Shown: positions 1 to 9,675 of the stretch, one piece after another
How positions within the stretch are numbered: the first letter of the stretch is position 1
Layout of the letters: each line of letters opens with the position of its first letter
DNA from: Thermobispora bispora DSM 43833
GTDB taxonomy: Bacteria; Actinomycetota; Actinomycetes; Streptosporangiales; Streptosporangiaceae
Length of the DNA stretch: 64,000 nt
Reading direction: 5' to 3'
NCBI RefSeq assembly: GCF_000092645.1
Contig: NC_014165.1
Coordinates: 4,092,001-4,156,000, forward strand
Made by a program: the position numbers and the translations under genes
The notes under the pieces: generated by a model
Databases searched by the model: none
What the model saw: only the letters and a program-made list of their open reading frames with translations
Told to the model about the DNA's origin: nothing

Positions 1-12
1 TACGCTCGCAGC

Positions 13-654
13 ATGATTCGAGTGTTCCTCGTGGACGACCATGAGGTGGTACGACGCGGGGTCGCCGCCCTGCTGGAGGCCGAACCCGACATCGAGATCG
101 TCGGTGAGGCGGGGACGGTGGAGTCCGCGCTGGCCAGGGTCCCGGCCCTGAAGCCGGACGTGGCGATCCTCGACGTGCGGCTCCCCGACGGCAGCGGGGT
201 CGATCTCTGCCGCGACCTGCGCTCGAAGCTGCCCAACCTGGCGTGCCTGATGCTCACCTCGTACGCGGACGACGAGGCGCTGTTCAACGCGGTGATGGCC
301 GGCGCGGCGGGTTACGTGCTCAAGCAGATCCACGGCTCCGACCTGGTCGGCGCGGTCCGCACCGTGGCGAGCGGGCAGTCGCTGCTCGACCCCGCCACCA
401 CGGCGAGCATGCTGCGGCGCCTGCGCGAGCAGGCGGCGAAGAAGGACCCCCTGGCCGCGCTCTCCGACCAGGAGCGGCAGATCCTCGAGCTGATCGGGGA
501 GGGCCTCACCAACCGGCAGATCGGCGAGCGGCTCTTCCTCGCCGAGAAGACGGTGAAGAACTACGTGTCGACCTTACTGAGCAAGCTCAACATGCAGCGG
601 CGCACCCAGGCCGCCGCCCTGGCGGCCCGGCTCAAGGCCGAACGGTCCTTATGA
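13..654 (+). CDS. LuxR/NarL-type response regulator, DevR/DosR-like
   Basis: This 213-residue two-component response regulator has a receiver domain at about residues 1-120. The acidic pocket is VDDHE near the N-terminus, the phospho-acceptor is Asp54 in [11 protein letters not shown], and the switch lysine is Lys104 in GYVLKQ. A C-terminal LuxR helix-turn-helix at about 148-206 carries [20 protein letters not shown]. From my knowledge of the family, the whole protein reads very like mycobacterial DevR/DosR, which controls hypoxia and redox genes. The next gene, a flavin-binding PPOX protein, is of a type often found in such regulons, which fits. The partner histidine kinase is not in the window and may lie to the left. 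I saw no DosR box upstream of the next gene. Confidence 0.9.
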   Translation: MIRVFLVDDHEVVRRGVAALLEAEPDIEIVGEAGTVESALARVPALKPDVAILDVRLPDGSGVDLCRDLRSKLPNLACLMLTSYADDEALFNAVMAGAAGYVLKQIHGSDLVGAVRTVASGQSLLDPATTASMLRRLREQAAKKDPLAALSDQERQILELIGEGLTNRQIGERLFLAEKTVKNYVSTLLSKLNMQRRTQAAALAARLKAERSL

Positions 655-705
655 TGTGACCTTCGCCTCTAAAAGTGGTCAGACTGAGCAGACAAGCTTG
701 CCGAC

Positions 706-1113
706 ATGAAGCTCGACTCGGCAGGGCTGGAGATTCTCACCCGGGAGGAGTGTCTCAAACTTCTCGCGAGCACTCCGATCGGGCGGATCGTATTCACCGA
801 TCGCGCACTCCCCGCCGTCCAGCCCGTGAACTTCTGCCTGCATGAGGGACTGATCGTCATCCGGACCACGGCCACCTCACGGCTGGCCATGGCCGCGCGG
901 AACACCATCGTGGCCTTCGAGGGCGATCACTTCGACATCGAGACCCGTACCGGGTGGTCGGTGACCGCGGTCGGGCACGCCCGGGGGGTGACCGACCCGG
1001 AGGAGCTGGAACGGCTGTCCAAGCTGCCGCTCATCCCGTGGGCACCCGGGGTCCGGGAGCACTACATCGTCATCAGCCCCGAACAGGTCTCCGGCCGGCG
1101 TCTGGTCCGGTGA
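706..1113 (+). CDS. Pyridoxamine 5'-phosphate oxidase-like flavin/F420-binding protein
   Basis: This 135-residue single-domain protein has the split beta-barrel pattern of the pyridoxamine-phosphate oxidase-related family. Its N-terminus, LTREECLKLLASTPIGRIVF, is typical of the actinobacterial Pyridox_ox_2 group, and a central strand pair (VQPVNFCLHEGLIVIRTT) is followed by a basic patch. Members bind FMN, F420 or heme and are usually small reductases; the substrate cannot be predicted here. It lies 51 bp after the DevR-like regulator on the same strand, and similar genes belong to dormancy regulons in mycobacteria. No clear ribosome site precedes the ATG. It converges on nhaA with only 7 bp between the stop codons. 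Confidence 0.8.
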   Translation: MKLDSAGLEILTREECLKLLASTPIGRIVFTDRALPAVQPVNFCLHEGLIVIRTTATSRLAMAARNTIVAFEGDHFDIETRTGWSVTAVGHARGVTDPEELERLSKLPLIPWAPGVREHYIVISPEQVSGRRLVR

Positions 1114-1120
1114 CGGCCGG

Positions 1121-2410
1121 TCACTCCCGGGTGTCCCCCTCTCCATCCGCAGCACCCGCGTGGTGCATCCGCCGATAGACCCGGTTGCGCAGCCGTAGGA
1201 TCACCGCCGCGAGCAGCACGGCGGCCACGGAACCGCCCAGCACCGCGATCTTGACATCGCCGGCGCGCGCGGTGTCGAGACCGAAGGCCAGCCCGCCGAT
1301 GAGCAGCGACACGGTGAAGCCGATCCCGGCGAGCACCGACAGGCCGGTCACGTCCGTCCAGGTGATGCCCTCGTCGAGCTCGGCGTGGGTGTACCGCGCC
1401 ACCAGCCAGGTCGCGGCCATGATGCCGAGGGGTTTGCCCACGACCAGCCCGGCGGCGATCCCGAGCACCACCGGGTCGGTGAACGCGCGCACCAGGCCGT
1501 CCAGGCCGCCGAGCGGCACTCCCGCGGCCAGGAACGCGAAGGTCGGTACGGCGACGCCGGCCGAGAGCGGCCGGAACCGGTGCTCCAGGTGCTCGGCCAG
1601 GCCGGGGCCGTCCGCGTCGTCCCCGTGCGCCTCGTCGGCGGCGACCGGCACGGCGAAGGCGAGCAGCACCCCGGCGACGGTGGCGTGGACGCCTGAGGCG
1701 TGCACCAGCGCCCAGGTCGCCACGGCGAGCGGGAGCAGCAGCCACCAGGAGCTGATCCGCCGCTGCACCAGCACGGCGAAGATCGCGAGCGGCACCAGGG
1801 CGGCCGCGAGGAAGGCCACGCTGAGCTTGCTCGTGTAGAAGACGGCGATGATGACGACGGCCAGCAGGTCGTCGACCACGGCCAGGGTGAGCAGGAAGGT
1901 GCGCAGCGGGGCGGGCAGGTACCGGCCGATCACCGCGAGCACGGCGAGCGCGAAGGCGATGTCGGTGGCGGTGGGGATCGCCCAGCCGCGGGCCGCGCCC
2001 GCGACGTCCCGGGTGACCAGCAGGTAGATCGCGGCGGGGACGATGACGCCGCCGACCGCGGCGGCGACCGGGACCATGGCCTGCCGCAGGTCGCGGAGGT
2101 CGCCCGCGACGAACTCGCGTTTGAGCTCCAGCCCGGCCACGAAGAAGAAGATCGCCAGCAGCCCGTCGGCGGCCCAGGTGGCCAGGCTCAGGTGGAGGTG
2201 CAGCGCCACGGGTCCGATGGCGAAGGACCGCAGCGCCTCATAGGCGTCCCGCCACGGGGAGTTGGCGAGGATCAGCGCGGCCGTGGCGGCCAGCAGCGCC
2301 AGAGCGCCGCCGATGGTCTCCTGGCGGAGGATGTCGGCGATGCGCCGGATCTCCGCCCAGGAACGGCGGAACAGGACCGCGGTGGTGCGCTGGCGGGCAA
2401 GGTCGCTCAT
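1121..2410 (-). CDS. nhaA: Na+/H+ antiporter NhaA
   Basis: NhaA exchanges cytoplasmic Na+ (or Li+) for external H+ across the membrane. The 429-residue protein has the usual length and about eleven hydrophobic segments. Family signatures are visible: [20 protein letters not shown] near the N-terminus, [13 protein letters not shown] (as [15 protein letters not shown]), [14 protein letters not shown], and the paired aspartates in [18 protein letters not shown] that carry the ions. An in-frame ORF extends 80 codons further upstream, but it is low-complexity and arginine-rich. I chose the ATG at 2410, preceded by GGAG at a good distance. The gene diverges from the DinB-like gene at 2629. Confidence 0.95.
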   Translation of the reverse strand: MSDLARQRTTAVLFRRSWAEIRRIADILRQETIGGALALLAATAALILANSPWRDAYEALRSFAIGPVALHLHLSLATWAADGLLAIFFFVAGLELKREFVAGDLRDLRQAMVPVAAAVGGVIVPAAIYLLVTRDVAGAARGWAIPTATDIAFALAVLAVIGRYLPAPLRTFLLTLAVVDDLLAVVIIAVFYTSKLSVAFLAAALVPLAIFAVLVQRRISSWWLLLPLAVATWALVHASGVHATVAGVLLAFAVPVAADEAHGDDADGPGLAEHLEHRFRPLSAGVAVPTFAFLAAGVPLGGLDGLVRAFTDPVVLGIAAGLVVGKPLGIMAATWLVARYTHAELDEGITWTDVTGLSVLAGIGFTVSLLIGGLAFGLDTARAGDVKIAVLGGSVAAVLLAAVILRLRNRVYRRMHHAGAADGEGDTRE

Positions 2411-2628
2411 GTAGTGCTCCGGGTGCCGATATGGGGACGATGGCCACTGCCGACCAGACTTCCCGGCGCACCTCGCCCCATCGTATGCGCCGCGCGCGGC
2501 GGCAAGGCGCGCAGGTCCCGGCCGGCGGTCCCCGATCGGGCCGCGGCACGGGTGAGCGGGCACCCGCCCTCGCCGTGCCGGCCCGCGGTGGCACGTGACG
2601 GGCGGCGGCACGGGGGTACCGCTCAGGC

Positions 2629-3342
2629 ATGATGCAGGAACCTGAGGCACTGCGCCGGTTCGACCCGTTCGACATCTTCGACACCGAGGCCGAACGGCTC
2701 GACCGGTACTTCTCCTCCCTCGACGAGGCGGGCTGGAGCCGGCCGTCGCGGTGCGAGGGATGGAGCGTGCGGGACGTGCTCGCCCACCTCGCCGGAGAGG
2801 AGCTGTACAACCAGGCCTGCCTCGACAAGGACCTCGACGGGTTCTACGAGATGCTCGAACGCGAGGGGGTCCAGGGCGGGTTCGACGAGTTCAATCGGTG
2901 GTGCGTGCGCAAACGCCGCAGCCTGCCCGTCGATCAGGTGCTCGAAGAGTGGCGGACGCGCAACCGCGACACGCGCCGGCGGATGCGCGAGCTGGGCCGG
3001 GACGGCCTGCTCCACACCTCGGTCGGGCCCTACCCGGCGGGGTTGCAGGCCTTCCATTACGCGTCCGAGTACGCCACGCACGCCGACGACGTGGGCGCCC
3101 CGGTCGCCGAGGAGGAGTCGGCCCGGCGGCTGGAGTGGCGGGCGGTGTTCGGGCTGGTCGCCCTGGCCGAGCACGGGTCGGCGGCGCGGGTGGAGCGCGC
3201 CGATGGCCGGTTCCTGGTCCGCACCGCGGACCGAACCGCGGAGCTGTCCCCGGCGGAGTTCGTGGACGCGACCGTGGCGCGGCTGCCGGCCGGCCACCCG
3301 CTCGACCCGGCCCTCCGTTCCGCGCTGCGCTGCCTCGCCTGA
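2629..3342 (+). CDS. DinB/MDMPI-type maleylpyruvate isomerase family protein
   Basis: This 237-residue protein belongs to the DinB-like superfamily in its actinobacterial mycothiol-dependent form. The N-terminal part carries [20 protein letters not shown], the hallmark of the MDMPI_N helix bundle, whose histidines bind a divalent metal. Further conserved histidines follow in [16 protein letters not shown] at about residues 143-158. The C-terminal 70 residues resemble the small MDMPI_C domain. Members are thiol transferases or isomerases using mycothiol; the substrate is unknown. Two ATG codons stand in tandem at 2629 and 2632, and TACCGC just upstream could be a -10 element of a nearly leaderless transcript. 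Confidence 0.75.
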   Translation: MMQEPEALRRFDPFDIFDTEAERLDRYFSSLDEAGWSRPSRCEGWSVRDVLAHLAGEELYNQACLDKDLDGFYEMLEREGVQGGFDEFNRWCVRKRRSLPVDQVLEEWRTRNRDTRRRMRELGRDGLLHTSVGPYPAGLQAFHYASEYATHADDVGAPVAEEESARRLEWRAVFGLVALAEHGSAARVERADGRFLVRTADRTAELSPAEFVDATVARLPAGHPLDPALRSALRCLA

Positions 3343-4133
3343 CCCGGCGACCCCGCTGGCGGCGACCAGCCCGGCGATCACGCATATCGATGGGCTGGGG
3401 CCCGCCCCCGGTGGCCGCGCCCGCCACGGGCACCGCCGTGCGGTCGTGCTGCCACCGGAGGCGGGTGGCCCGCCTGAACCGAGGGCCCGGCCGCCGTGGC
3501 GGCCGGCTGGGTAATAAGACCGGGCACGCGCCCGGTATCCGGGTGCGCCGGACCGGGTTCCCCCGGGCGAGGGCGCCCGCCACGGCGGGCGCGCCCACCG
3601 GGACCGGTCCGGGCGTGATGCGGCGCGCACCGGTCCGTGCCGTCCCGGCCGGACGCCGCGGCAACGGAGCGGCGTGGCCCGCGCTGCCGTACCGCATCGG
3701 GCGGGCCTCCCGCCGTGGGCACCCTCCGCGGGCCGGTACGGCGATCCCGCGGACGGCCCTGAGCGGCCGGCCGGGAGAGCGCCGCCCGTACGGACCCCGG
3801 CGGGAACGGGGCGTCACCGGCCTGCGCCGGCGCTGCCCCGGCATATCTCCTGGAGCCGGGCGTACCGGCTCGCCAACGCGTTGCAATAACCGCAGCATGC
3901 GAATATCCCCACTGATAACGGCTCGTGAGCCGGATTGCCGGGGGGATCCTGACGTGTCGCCCATCCAGCCGTGCAGGCATTTGGAGGCGGCACGTCAACA
4001 ATGCACCGGGACGGGGCGCAATCGCAATGGGACGCGCCAGTGAACGCTGTTTAGCCTTTGTTAAGCGTTTCTCCAATGAATATGCCCATGAAGGCCGAAG
4101 GCCGGTTTATTTGCAAAGCGGCGTCTGCCCAGG
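3343..4133. other. Long intergenic region without a supported gene
   Basis: About 790 bp between convergent genes. The first 500 bp is extremely GC-rich and its open frames are arginine- and proline-rich shadows in all phases. The last 250 bp is noticeably less GC-rich. A small inverted repeat (AACGCT at 4043-4048, AGCGTT at 4064-4069) near the right edge could end transcription of the minus-strand CPBP gene. I see no tRNA, riboswitch or small ORF with a ribosome site. Confidence 0.5.
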
Positions 4134-4937
4134 TCAAGGCAGCCAATCGACCTTCCCACGCACCAGGCCGTAACCGACGAAGGCGACCACGTCGATGAGC
4201 GTGTGCGCGACGACGAGCGGCATTGCCCGCCCCCAGCGCTGATAAAGCCGCCCGAACACCACGCCCATCGCCACATTCCCGAGGAATCCCCCGAGCCCTT
4301 GATAAAAGTGGTACGAGCCGCGGAGCACGGCGGACACCGCGACGGCGCGCCACGGATGCCAGCCGCATTGCGCGAGCCGGTGCAGCAGATATCCGGCGAC
4401 GAGCACCTCCTCCAGCACGCCGTTCTGCGCCGCCTCGGCGAGCAGGACGGGCACCCGCCACCACACGTCGGGCAGGGCGTCCGGCACCACGGTGAGGTTG
4501 ATCCCGGACCGCACGGCCGCGATGTAGAACACCAGCCCGCTGCCGCCGATGGCCGCGGCGAGCACGGCGCCCCGCGCGAGGTCACGGCCCGGTTCGCGGG
4601 CGTCGACCCCGAGGGTCCGCAGCGACTCCCCGGACCGGACGAGCAGGTAGGCGACGAGCCCGACCGGGGCAAGGTTGATCAGGATCGAGGCGACGTGGAG
4701 GGCGAGGTCGAGCCACGGGCGGCCGGGCGCGAGCGAACCGACGACCACGGCGCGCTGCCCCGGCAGCTCGTCCGGGGCGGTGAGCGCGCCGATGAACCGG
4801 ATCAGCGCGATCAGCGCGCTCGCCCCGAGCGAGACGCCGAACACGACGACGAGCTCGGCCGCGATGAGCCGCCGGGTCAGGCCGGCCGGTCCGCCGCCCA
4901 CCACCGTGGCGGCCGGGCGGGAGGGGTCATCGTTCAT
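4134..4937 (-). CDS. CPBP (CAAX/bacteriocin-processing) family intramembrane protease-like protein
   Basis: A 267-residue integral membrane protein with about seven hydrophobic segments. The three CPBP motifs are recognisable: paired glutamates in NGVLEEVLVAGYLLHRL, a histidine in RGSYHFYQGLGGF, and the final HTLIDV. CPBP proteins are glutamate-type intramembrane endopeptidases used in prenyl-protein, bacteriocin-immunity or stress functions. The arginine normally found in the first motif (EExxxR) is alanine here, so the protease activity is less certain than the fold. The ATG at 4937 is the first start. The deacetylase gene lies upstream, 39 bp away on the same strand. Confidence 0.8.
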   Translation of the reverse strand: MNDDPSRPAATVVGGGPAGLTRRLIAAELVVVFGVSLGASALIALIRFIGALTAPDELPGQRAVVVGSLAPGRPWLDLALHVASILINLAPVGLVAYLLVRSGESLRTLGVDAREPGRDLARGAVLAAAIGGSGLVFYIAAVRSGINLTVVPDALPDVWWRVPVLLAEAAQNGVLEEVLVAGYLLHRLAQCGWHPWRAVAVSAVLRGSYHFYQGLGGFLGNVAMGVVFGRLYQRWGRAMPLVVAHTLIDVVAFVGYGLVRGKVDWLP

Positions 4938-4976
4938 GGCCGCAGGTTAACCCGCGCCCCGGGCCCGCCCGGCACG

Positions 4977-6023
4977 TCAGTACGGCAGGGCCCGGGAGGC
5001 GTAGGCGGGCGCGGCGAACGGCGCCTTGAACTTCGGGAAGGCGACCGTGTTCGGGTTGCCGTCCGAGGTGTACCGCTCGCTCGGGTTGGCCTTGAGCCAG
5101 TCGAGCCAGGCGGCCGAGCAGAACTGCTTGCAGTCCCCGACCTTCTCCTTCGACCGGATGCGCGGGATCCCCGTGGGGTCGAAGTCCTTGCTGAACGGCG
5201 AGGCCGCCGGGGTGTACCCGGCGAGGAAGGCGCCGTACAGCTTGTACTCGCCGGACTTCGCCTTCCCCTGCAGCGCCCACTCCTTCTTGCTCGGCTGGTT
5301 GCCGTACGGCAGGGCGAGGGTCACCGGCGGGGTGTTGATCAGCTCGGTGACCATGGCCTGGCCGGCCGCGATCGCCTCGGCCACCTGTTCCCGTGACTTG
5401 CCGAGCAGGTTGACGTGGTCCTTGGTGTGGTTCCCGATGTCGAACCCGTGGTCCTTGAGCCACTGCAGGACCTGCATCTGCTCTTCCTTGCGGGTCTTGC
5501 CGAAGAGGTCACGGGTGACGAAGAAGGTGGCGACCGGACGGAAGTGCGGGTACTTCTTGGCGACGTCGAGCAGGATGCCGACCGCGGAGTCCGGCAGCGG
5601 GTTGCCCATGCCGTCCAGGGCGACCTGGGACGGCGAGGCGTCGTCGAAGGTGAGCACGACGGGGTGCATCCCGGCCGGGATGTCGATCTTCCCGGTGACG
5701 TACTCGGCCGCGGTGATCGGCACGTACTTCTCGGCGGCGAGCCGTTCCAGCTCGGCGCGGAACTGCTCGGGGCTGAGGTCGTCACCCGGGGGCGGGTTCT
5801 TCACCACCCGGTGGTACATGATCACCGGGATCTGGCCGAGCTCGTTGGCCTTCACCCGGGCCGCAGCCGCCATAGCCGCCTTGCGCGCGTTGGCCTCGGC
5901 GGCCATCTTCTTGGCCTGGACCTGCGGATCCTCCCTCTTGGCCGCGTCGTCTCCCCCGGACGAGCAGGCGGCGGCGAGAGTCAGGCACACCAGCCCCAGG
6001 CCGGCAACCCGGATGCGTCCCAT
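4977..6023 (-). CDS. Secreted polysaccharide deacetylase (lipoprotein)
   Basis: A 348-residue exported lipoprotein. The N-terminus is a lipoprotein signal peptide ending in LTLAAACSS, so the mature protein would be anchored through the cysteine. The NodB-like domain follows: IPVIMYHRV, the catalytic TFDD (VVLTFDDASPS), and the metal-binding HxxxxH pattern in GFDIGNHTKDHVNLL. Such enzymes remove N- or O-acetyl groups from cell-wall or exopolysaccharide sugars. The N-terminal 100 residues include a charged, alanine-rich helix that may act as a spacer from the membrane. I chose the ATG at 6023 over one 13 codons upstream because GGGGGAGG precedes it and it starts the signal peptide directly. Confidence 0.88.
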   Translation of the reverse strand: MGRIRVAGLGLVCLTLAAACSSGGDDAAKREDPQVQAKKMAAEANARKAAMAAAARVKANELGQIPVIMYHRVVKNPPPGDDLSPEQFRAELERLAAEKYVPITAAEYVTGKIDIPAGMHPVVLTFDDASPSQVALDGMGNPLPDSAVGILLDVAKKYPHFRPVATFFVTRDLFGKTRKEEQMQVLQWLKDHGFDIGNHTKDHVNLLGKSREQVAEAIAAGQAMVTELINTPPVTLALPYGNQPSKKEWALQGKAKSGEYKLYGAFLAGYTPAASPFSKDFDPTGIPRIRSKEKVGDCKQFCSAAWLDWLKANPSERYTSDGNPNTVAFPKFKAPFAAPAYASRALPY

Positions 6024-6154
6024 GTCCTCCCCCTCGTCGGGCCGCGGTTGACGATGCGTCACTCGTACCCGGACGGCACGGCGTAATCACAGAACGTATG
6101 ACAAACAACACGCTCGGTGAATCTCCGCGGCCCTTACCGAGGCCAGGACGCGGG

Positions 6155-7264
6155 TCAGACCTGGGGTTCCACGCAGAACGCGGTTCCGTCCACGGCGATG
6201 GTGACGTCGCCGTCGGAGGCGGGGATGAACACCGACTCGCCGGGGCCCAGCTTCAGCTCCGCGGCGTGCGCGGCGCCCACCTCGGCCACCCCCTCGGTGC
6301 AGAGCACGATCCGCGGCACGCCGCCGGCGAGCTCCCGGCGCCGGCCGGACGTGACCAGGCGGAGCAGGAACTCGGGGCAGGGCGGGATGAACGCGCCGTC
6401 CACCGCGGTGACCGGCAGCGGCTGGGCGTCGGCCCGGGTGACGCGCAGCAGCTCGGGCACGTCGATCCGCTTCCCGGTGAGCCCGGCCCGGAGCACGTTG
6501 TCCGAGCAGGCCATGACCTCCACGCCGAAACCGCTCAGGTAGCAGTGGAGCACGCCCGCGCCGAGGAAGAGCGTCTCGCCTGGGGCGAGCTCGTGGCGGC
6601 GGAGCAGCAGCGGGGCGAGCACGGCCGGGTCCTCCGGGTACTGCCGGGCGAGCCGCACCACGAGCGCGTAGTCGGGGTGGTGGACCGAGGAGGCGGCCCA
6701 GACCACGGCTTCGACCAGCCGCCGCCGCGGCTGGGGCGTCTCGAGCAGCACCCGGAGCGCGCCGATCAGGTCCCCGTCCTCCAGGCGGGCGACGACCGGC
6801 CGGAGCTCCGGCACGTGCAACCGGTCGATCATCGTGGCGGCCTGCTCCGGCGAGCGGAACCCGGCGAGCCCGGTGAACGGGGTGAGCGCGTAGATCAGCT
6901 CGGGCTTGTGCCACGGGTCGGAGTAGTTCGCGTCCCCCCGCGCGTACCCGGCGGCGGCCTGGCCGGCGTCCGGGTGGACCTGCAGGGAGAGCGGCCGCTC
7001 CACCGCGATCAGCTTCATCAGGTACGGCAGGCGCTCCCCGAACCGTTCGATCACCTGGTCGCCGAGCATCCCGGCCGGGTCGGCGGCGACCGCGTCGGCC
7101 AGGGTGAGCTCGGTCCCGTCCCGGACCAGCGTCGACGACCCGGACGGGTGGGCGCCGAACCACATCTCGGCCTCGGGTCCGGTGGCCTGTCGCCCGGTGA
7201 GCGCCGCGATGGCGGTACGGGAGCCCCAGGGGTAATCCTTGATCGGATTGGTCAGCAGATCCAC
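6155..7264 (-). CDS. manA: Mannose-6-phosphate isomerase, class I
   Basis: This enzyme interconverts mannose 6-phosphate and fructose 6-phosphate. It feeds GDP-mannose for glycans, mannosylated lipids and mycothiol-related sugars. At 369 residues it has normal class I length. Motifs include the substrate-lid region LSLQVHPD, DPWHKPELIYALTPF (zinc ligands and catalytic lysine region), and the type I signature around GAGVLHCYLSGFGVEVM followed by SDNVLRAGLT. The start is a GTG at 7264 preceded by GAGGAC. It is monocistronic as far as can be seen. Actinobacterial manA is often near phosphomannomutase genes, but none occurs here. Confidence 0.95.
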   Translation of the reverse strand: MDLLTNPIKDYPWGSRTAIAALTGRQATGPEAEMWFGAHPSGSSTLVRDGTELTLADAVAADPAGMLGDQVIERFGERLPYLMKLIAVERPLSLQVHPDAGQAAAGYARGDANYSDPWHKPELIYALTPFTGLAGFRSPEQAATMIDRLHVPELRPVVARLEDGDLIGALRVLLETPQPRRRLVEAVVWAASSVHHPDYALVVRLARQYPEDPAVLAPLLLRRHELAPGETLFLGAGVLHCYLSGFGVEVMACSDNVLRAGLTGKRIDVPELLRVTRADAQPLPVTAVDGAFIPPCPEFLLRLVTSGRRRELAGGVPRIVLCTEGVAEVGAAHAAELKLGPGESVFIPASDGDVTIAVDGTAFCVEPQV

Positions 7265-7649
7265 AGTGTCCTCGCTCCGGCGGGCCGTCGGCTGGACGGC
7301 TCGGGGGTCAGGGGCGCGCCTCGTTCACGCACCTCAGCACCGGATACCTGACGAGCGCGTCCGGATCAAGACCGTACCCTGTGACGTGGCAGATCGCCGT
7401 CTCTCCCGGCGGCAAGCCCGGAAAGGCCGGCGTGGTGAGCCCGCATCGCCGGTGAGCCCGCATCGCCTCCACCGCCGCGGGCTCGGCGACGTCCGCCCGG
7501 AGAGCCTGCTCTGCAGCGGGTCGCCGGGCGGGAACCTGGGGATCATCCGGTCGATCGTGACCGCGGCGACGAGGTGAGCCCGTAGCCGGGCGGCCGCCTG
7601 CCGAAGCAGCGACGCGCGATCCGGTCGCCGGGACGCGCCCCTTGATGGC
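7265..7649. other. Intergenic region with an exact 17-bp tandem duplication
   Basis: A gap of 385 bp between the binding protein's stop and manA's start. It contains an exact head-to-tail duplication of a 17-bp unit starting GGTGAGCCCGCATCGCC (7434-7450 and 7451-7467). There is no ORF with a plausible ribosome site, and no permease or ATPase remnant that would complete the ABC transporter of the gene at 7650. Confidence 0.5.
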
Positions 7650-9392
7650 TCAGCCCGCCGCCGGCCGGAGCTCGGTCAGCATGAGGAGGCCGCCCATCTC
7701 CATCCAGTCCCGCCACATGCTCGGAGCGTGCTTGGGGGCTCCCATCGCCTCGGACGGCCAGTTCGTCCAGACCGCGCTGGTCATCTGCGCCCACAGCCCG
7801 TTGTACCAGAGCGGGATGATCGGCATCTCCCGGAGGTGGATCTCCTGGAGCCGGGAGATGATCCGCTTCATCCCCTCGACGTCGTCGGTCCGGACGCCGT
7901 CGAGCTCCCGGACCAGCCGCCAGGCCTGCTTGTTCTCGTACCGGCCGAAGTTCGCCGTGGTCTGCTGCTTGCGCACCGGCAGGCGGAAGATGAAGTCGTA
8001 GTACCGCCACGGGGTGCTGGCGAGCTGGCGGTCGTTGTTGAGGACCATGTCGAACTTGCCGGAGTTGCGGGCGTCGACGAGCGCGTTGTAGTCGGGGAAC
8101 TCCGGCTCGAGGTTGATCCCGGCCCCCTTGGCGCCCTCGCTGATCACCCGGGCGGCCTCCATCCAGTCGGTCCACCCGGCCGGCACGGCGATCTTGAGCG
8201 CGATCTTCGCCCCGCTGGGCGACTCCATGAAGCCGTCCCCGTCCCGGTCCCGGTAGCCGGCGTCGATGAGCAGCTCCTTCGCCTTGGCCGGGCTGTAGAA
8301 GAAGCCGAGCCGGTTCACCACGTCCTGGTCGATGTACTTGCTCCACTGCGGGAGGAGCCCGGTCGGGTTCGCCGCCTGCACCAGGTTCTGGTACACGCCC
8401 TCGACGATCTTCCTGGTGTCGATGGCGTGGGCGAGCGCCCTCCGGAACACCGGGTCGTCCATCGGCTTCTTCTTGGTGTTCATCACCAGCCAGGCCGTGT
8501 TCGCGGCGAGCATGTACGGCGGCCGGTTGTAGTAGGTCTGGAGGCCGAAGTCACCGGTGACCAGGTTGGCGACGCCCGGGAGGAAGTTGTTGCTCAGGTC
8601 GAGGTGCTTCTGGAGCAGCCAGTCCATCGCCACCTCGTTGCTCGAGTTGACGATGTCCACGATGTACTTGGGCGCGACCCGCTTGCCGATCACCTTGGTC
8701 GCCCACCAGCCGTCCCGGCGCACCCAGACCATGCGGTCCTGGTCGTGCGAGTGGTAGGCGTACGGCCCGGTGCCGATGGGGTTCTCGTTGGCGCCGTTCA
8801 TCACCTCCTCCTCGGACCGGACCTCCCACAGGTGCTTGGGCACGATCGCCCGGCTGTAGAGGTGGGTCGACCACTCCTGGTGGTTGGCCTCAGTGAAGGT
8901 GAACCTGACCGTGTGCTGGTCCACCGCCTCGGCCCGCGCCAGCCACTCCCAGAGCTGGTGGTAGGGGACGGTCTCCAGCTTGCCGAGCTCGAAGGTGAAG
9001 ACCACGTCCTCGGCGGTGAACGGCTCGCCGTCCGCCCAGGTGATGCCCTTCCGGAGCTTGAGGGTGTACTCCTTCTCCCCGGTCCAGGAGCCGCTCTCGG
9101 CGAGCCACGGGATGAGCCGGTCGATGCTCGGGTCGTAGAGGAAGAGGGTCTCGTAGACGAGGCCCTTCGTCCCGGTGGCGAAGTCCCATTCCCGGAGCGG
9201 GTTCCAGTTCGCCGGTGGCCCCCACTGCGTGCCGCTGGTGTAGAGGGTCTCGTGCCGGGGGAGCGATTCTCCGCCCGGCACCGCGGCGGCCGCCGGTGCC
9301 GGGGATCGCGCGGGCGTCTCGGCCCCGCCCGTGCACGCCGTCAGGAGGCCGACCGCGAGGAGCGGTATCAGCAACCGCACTCGGCTCCGCAT
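7650..9392 (-). CDS. ABC transporter solute-binding lipoprotein, family 5 (oligosaccharide/peptide type)
   Basis: A 580-residue extracellular binding lipoprotein. The signal peptide ends in a lipobox (VGLLTACTGG), followed by a Pro/Ala-rich tether and a SBP_bac_5 fold. Typical patterns are WTGEKEYTLKLRKGITWADG, FTAEDVVFTFEL, NPIGTGPYAYHS and FRRALAHAIDTRKIVEGVY. Within family 5 the abundance of aromatic residues and NWNPLREWDFATGTKGLVYE resembles cello- or manno-oligosaccharide binders of thermophiles more than dipeptide binders; that is inference. No permease or ATPase genes adjoin it. It is divergent from a LacI regulator, which probably controls it. GGAGAG precedes the ATG. Confidence 0.88.
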   Translation of the reverse strand: MRSRVRLLIPLLAVGLLTACTGGAETPARSPAPAAAAVPGGESLPRHETLYTSGTQWGPPANWNPLREWDFATGTKGLVYETLFLYDPSIDRLIPWLAESGSWTGEKEYTLKLRKGITWADGEPFTAEDVVFTFELGKLETVPYHQLWEWLARAEAVDQHTVRFTFTEANHQEWSTHLYSRAIVPKHLWEVRSEEEVMNGANENPIGTGPYAYHSHDQDRMVWVRRDGWWATKVIGKRVAPKYIVDIVNSSNEVAMDWLLQKHLDLSNNFLPGVANLVTGDFGLQTYYNRPPYMLAANTAWLVMNTKKKPMDDPVFRRALAHAIDTRKIVEGVYQNLVQAANPTGLLPQWSKYIDQDVVNRLGFFYSPAKAKELLIDAGYRDRDGDGFMESPSGAKIALKIAVPAGWTDWMEAARVISEGAKGAGINLEPEFPDYNALVDARNSGKFDMVLNNDRQLASTPWRYYDFIFRLPVRKQQTTANFGRYENKQAWRLVRELDGVRTDDVEGMKRIISRLQEIHLREMPIIPLWYNGLWAQMTSAVWTNWPSEAMGAPKHAPSMWRDWMEMGGLLMLTELRPAAG

Positions 9393-9645
9393 CCAGACTC
9401 TCCTTTCGCACCCGGGAGCCGGTCGTCATAGCGCCAGAACGGACCCCGACGCCGCCGCGGAGCCCGGGGCCGGGCTCCGCCGGCCGGTCCTGCCGCCACA
9501 CCTCCCGAGATACGGTCGACTCACCGCGCTTTCCGCTGCGCTGAACCGAATAAGTACCGCGAAACGTAAGAGCCGGGGATCTACCTGTCAATACCTCCCG
9601 CGGTCCGCTGGGGCCGGCGCAGGATGGCGTGTTAGCGTGTCCGGG

Positions 9646-9653
9646 AAGATCTT
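9646..9653. promoter_or_regulatory. Possible LacI-family operator (short palindrome)
   Basis: AAGATCTT is a perfect 8-bp palindrome lying 22 bp upstream of the lacI-type start codon, in the 283-bp divergent region shared with the solute-binding gene. Another short palindromic core, ACCGGT, follows at 9655-9660. LacI operators are usually 14-20 bp, so this is only a candidate. Confidence 0.2.
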
Positions 9654-9675
9654 GACCGGTTCAGTCAGGGGGAGC

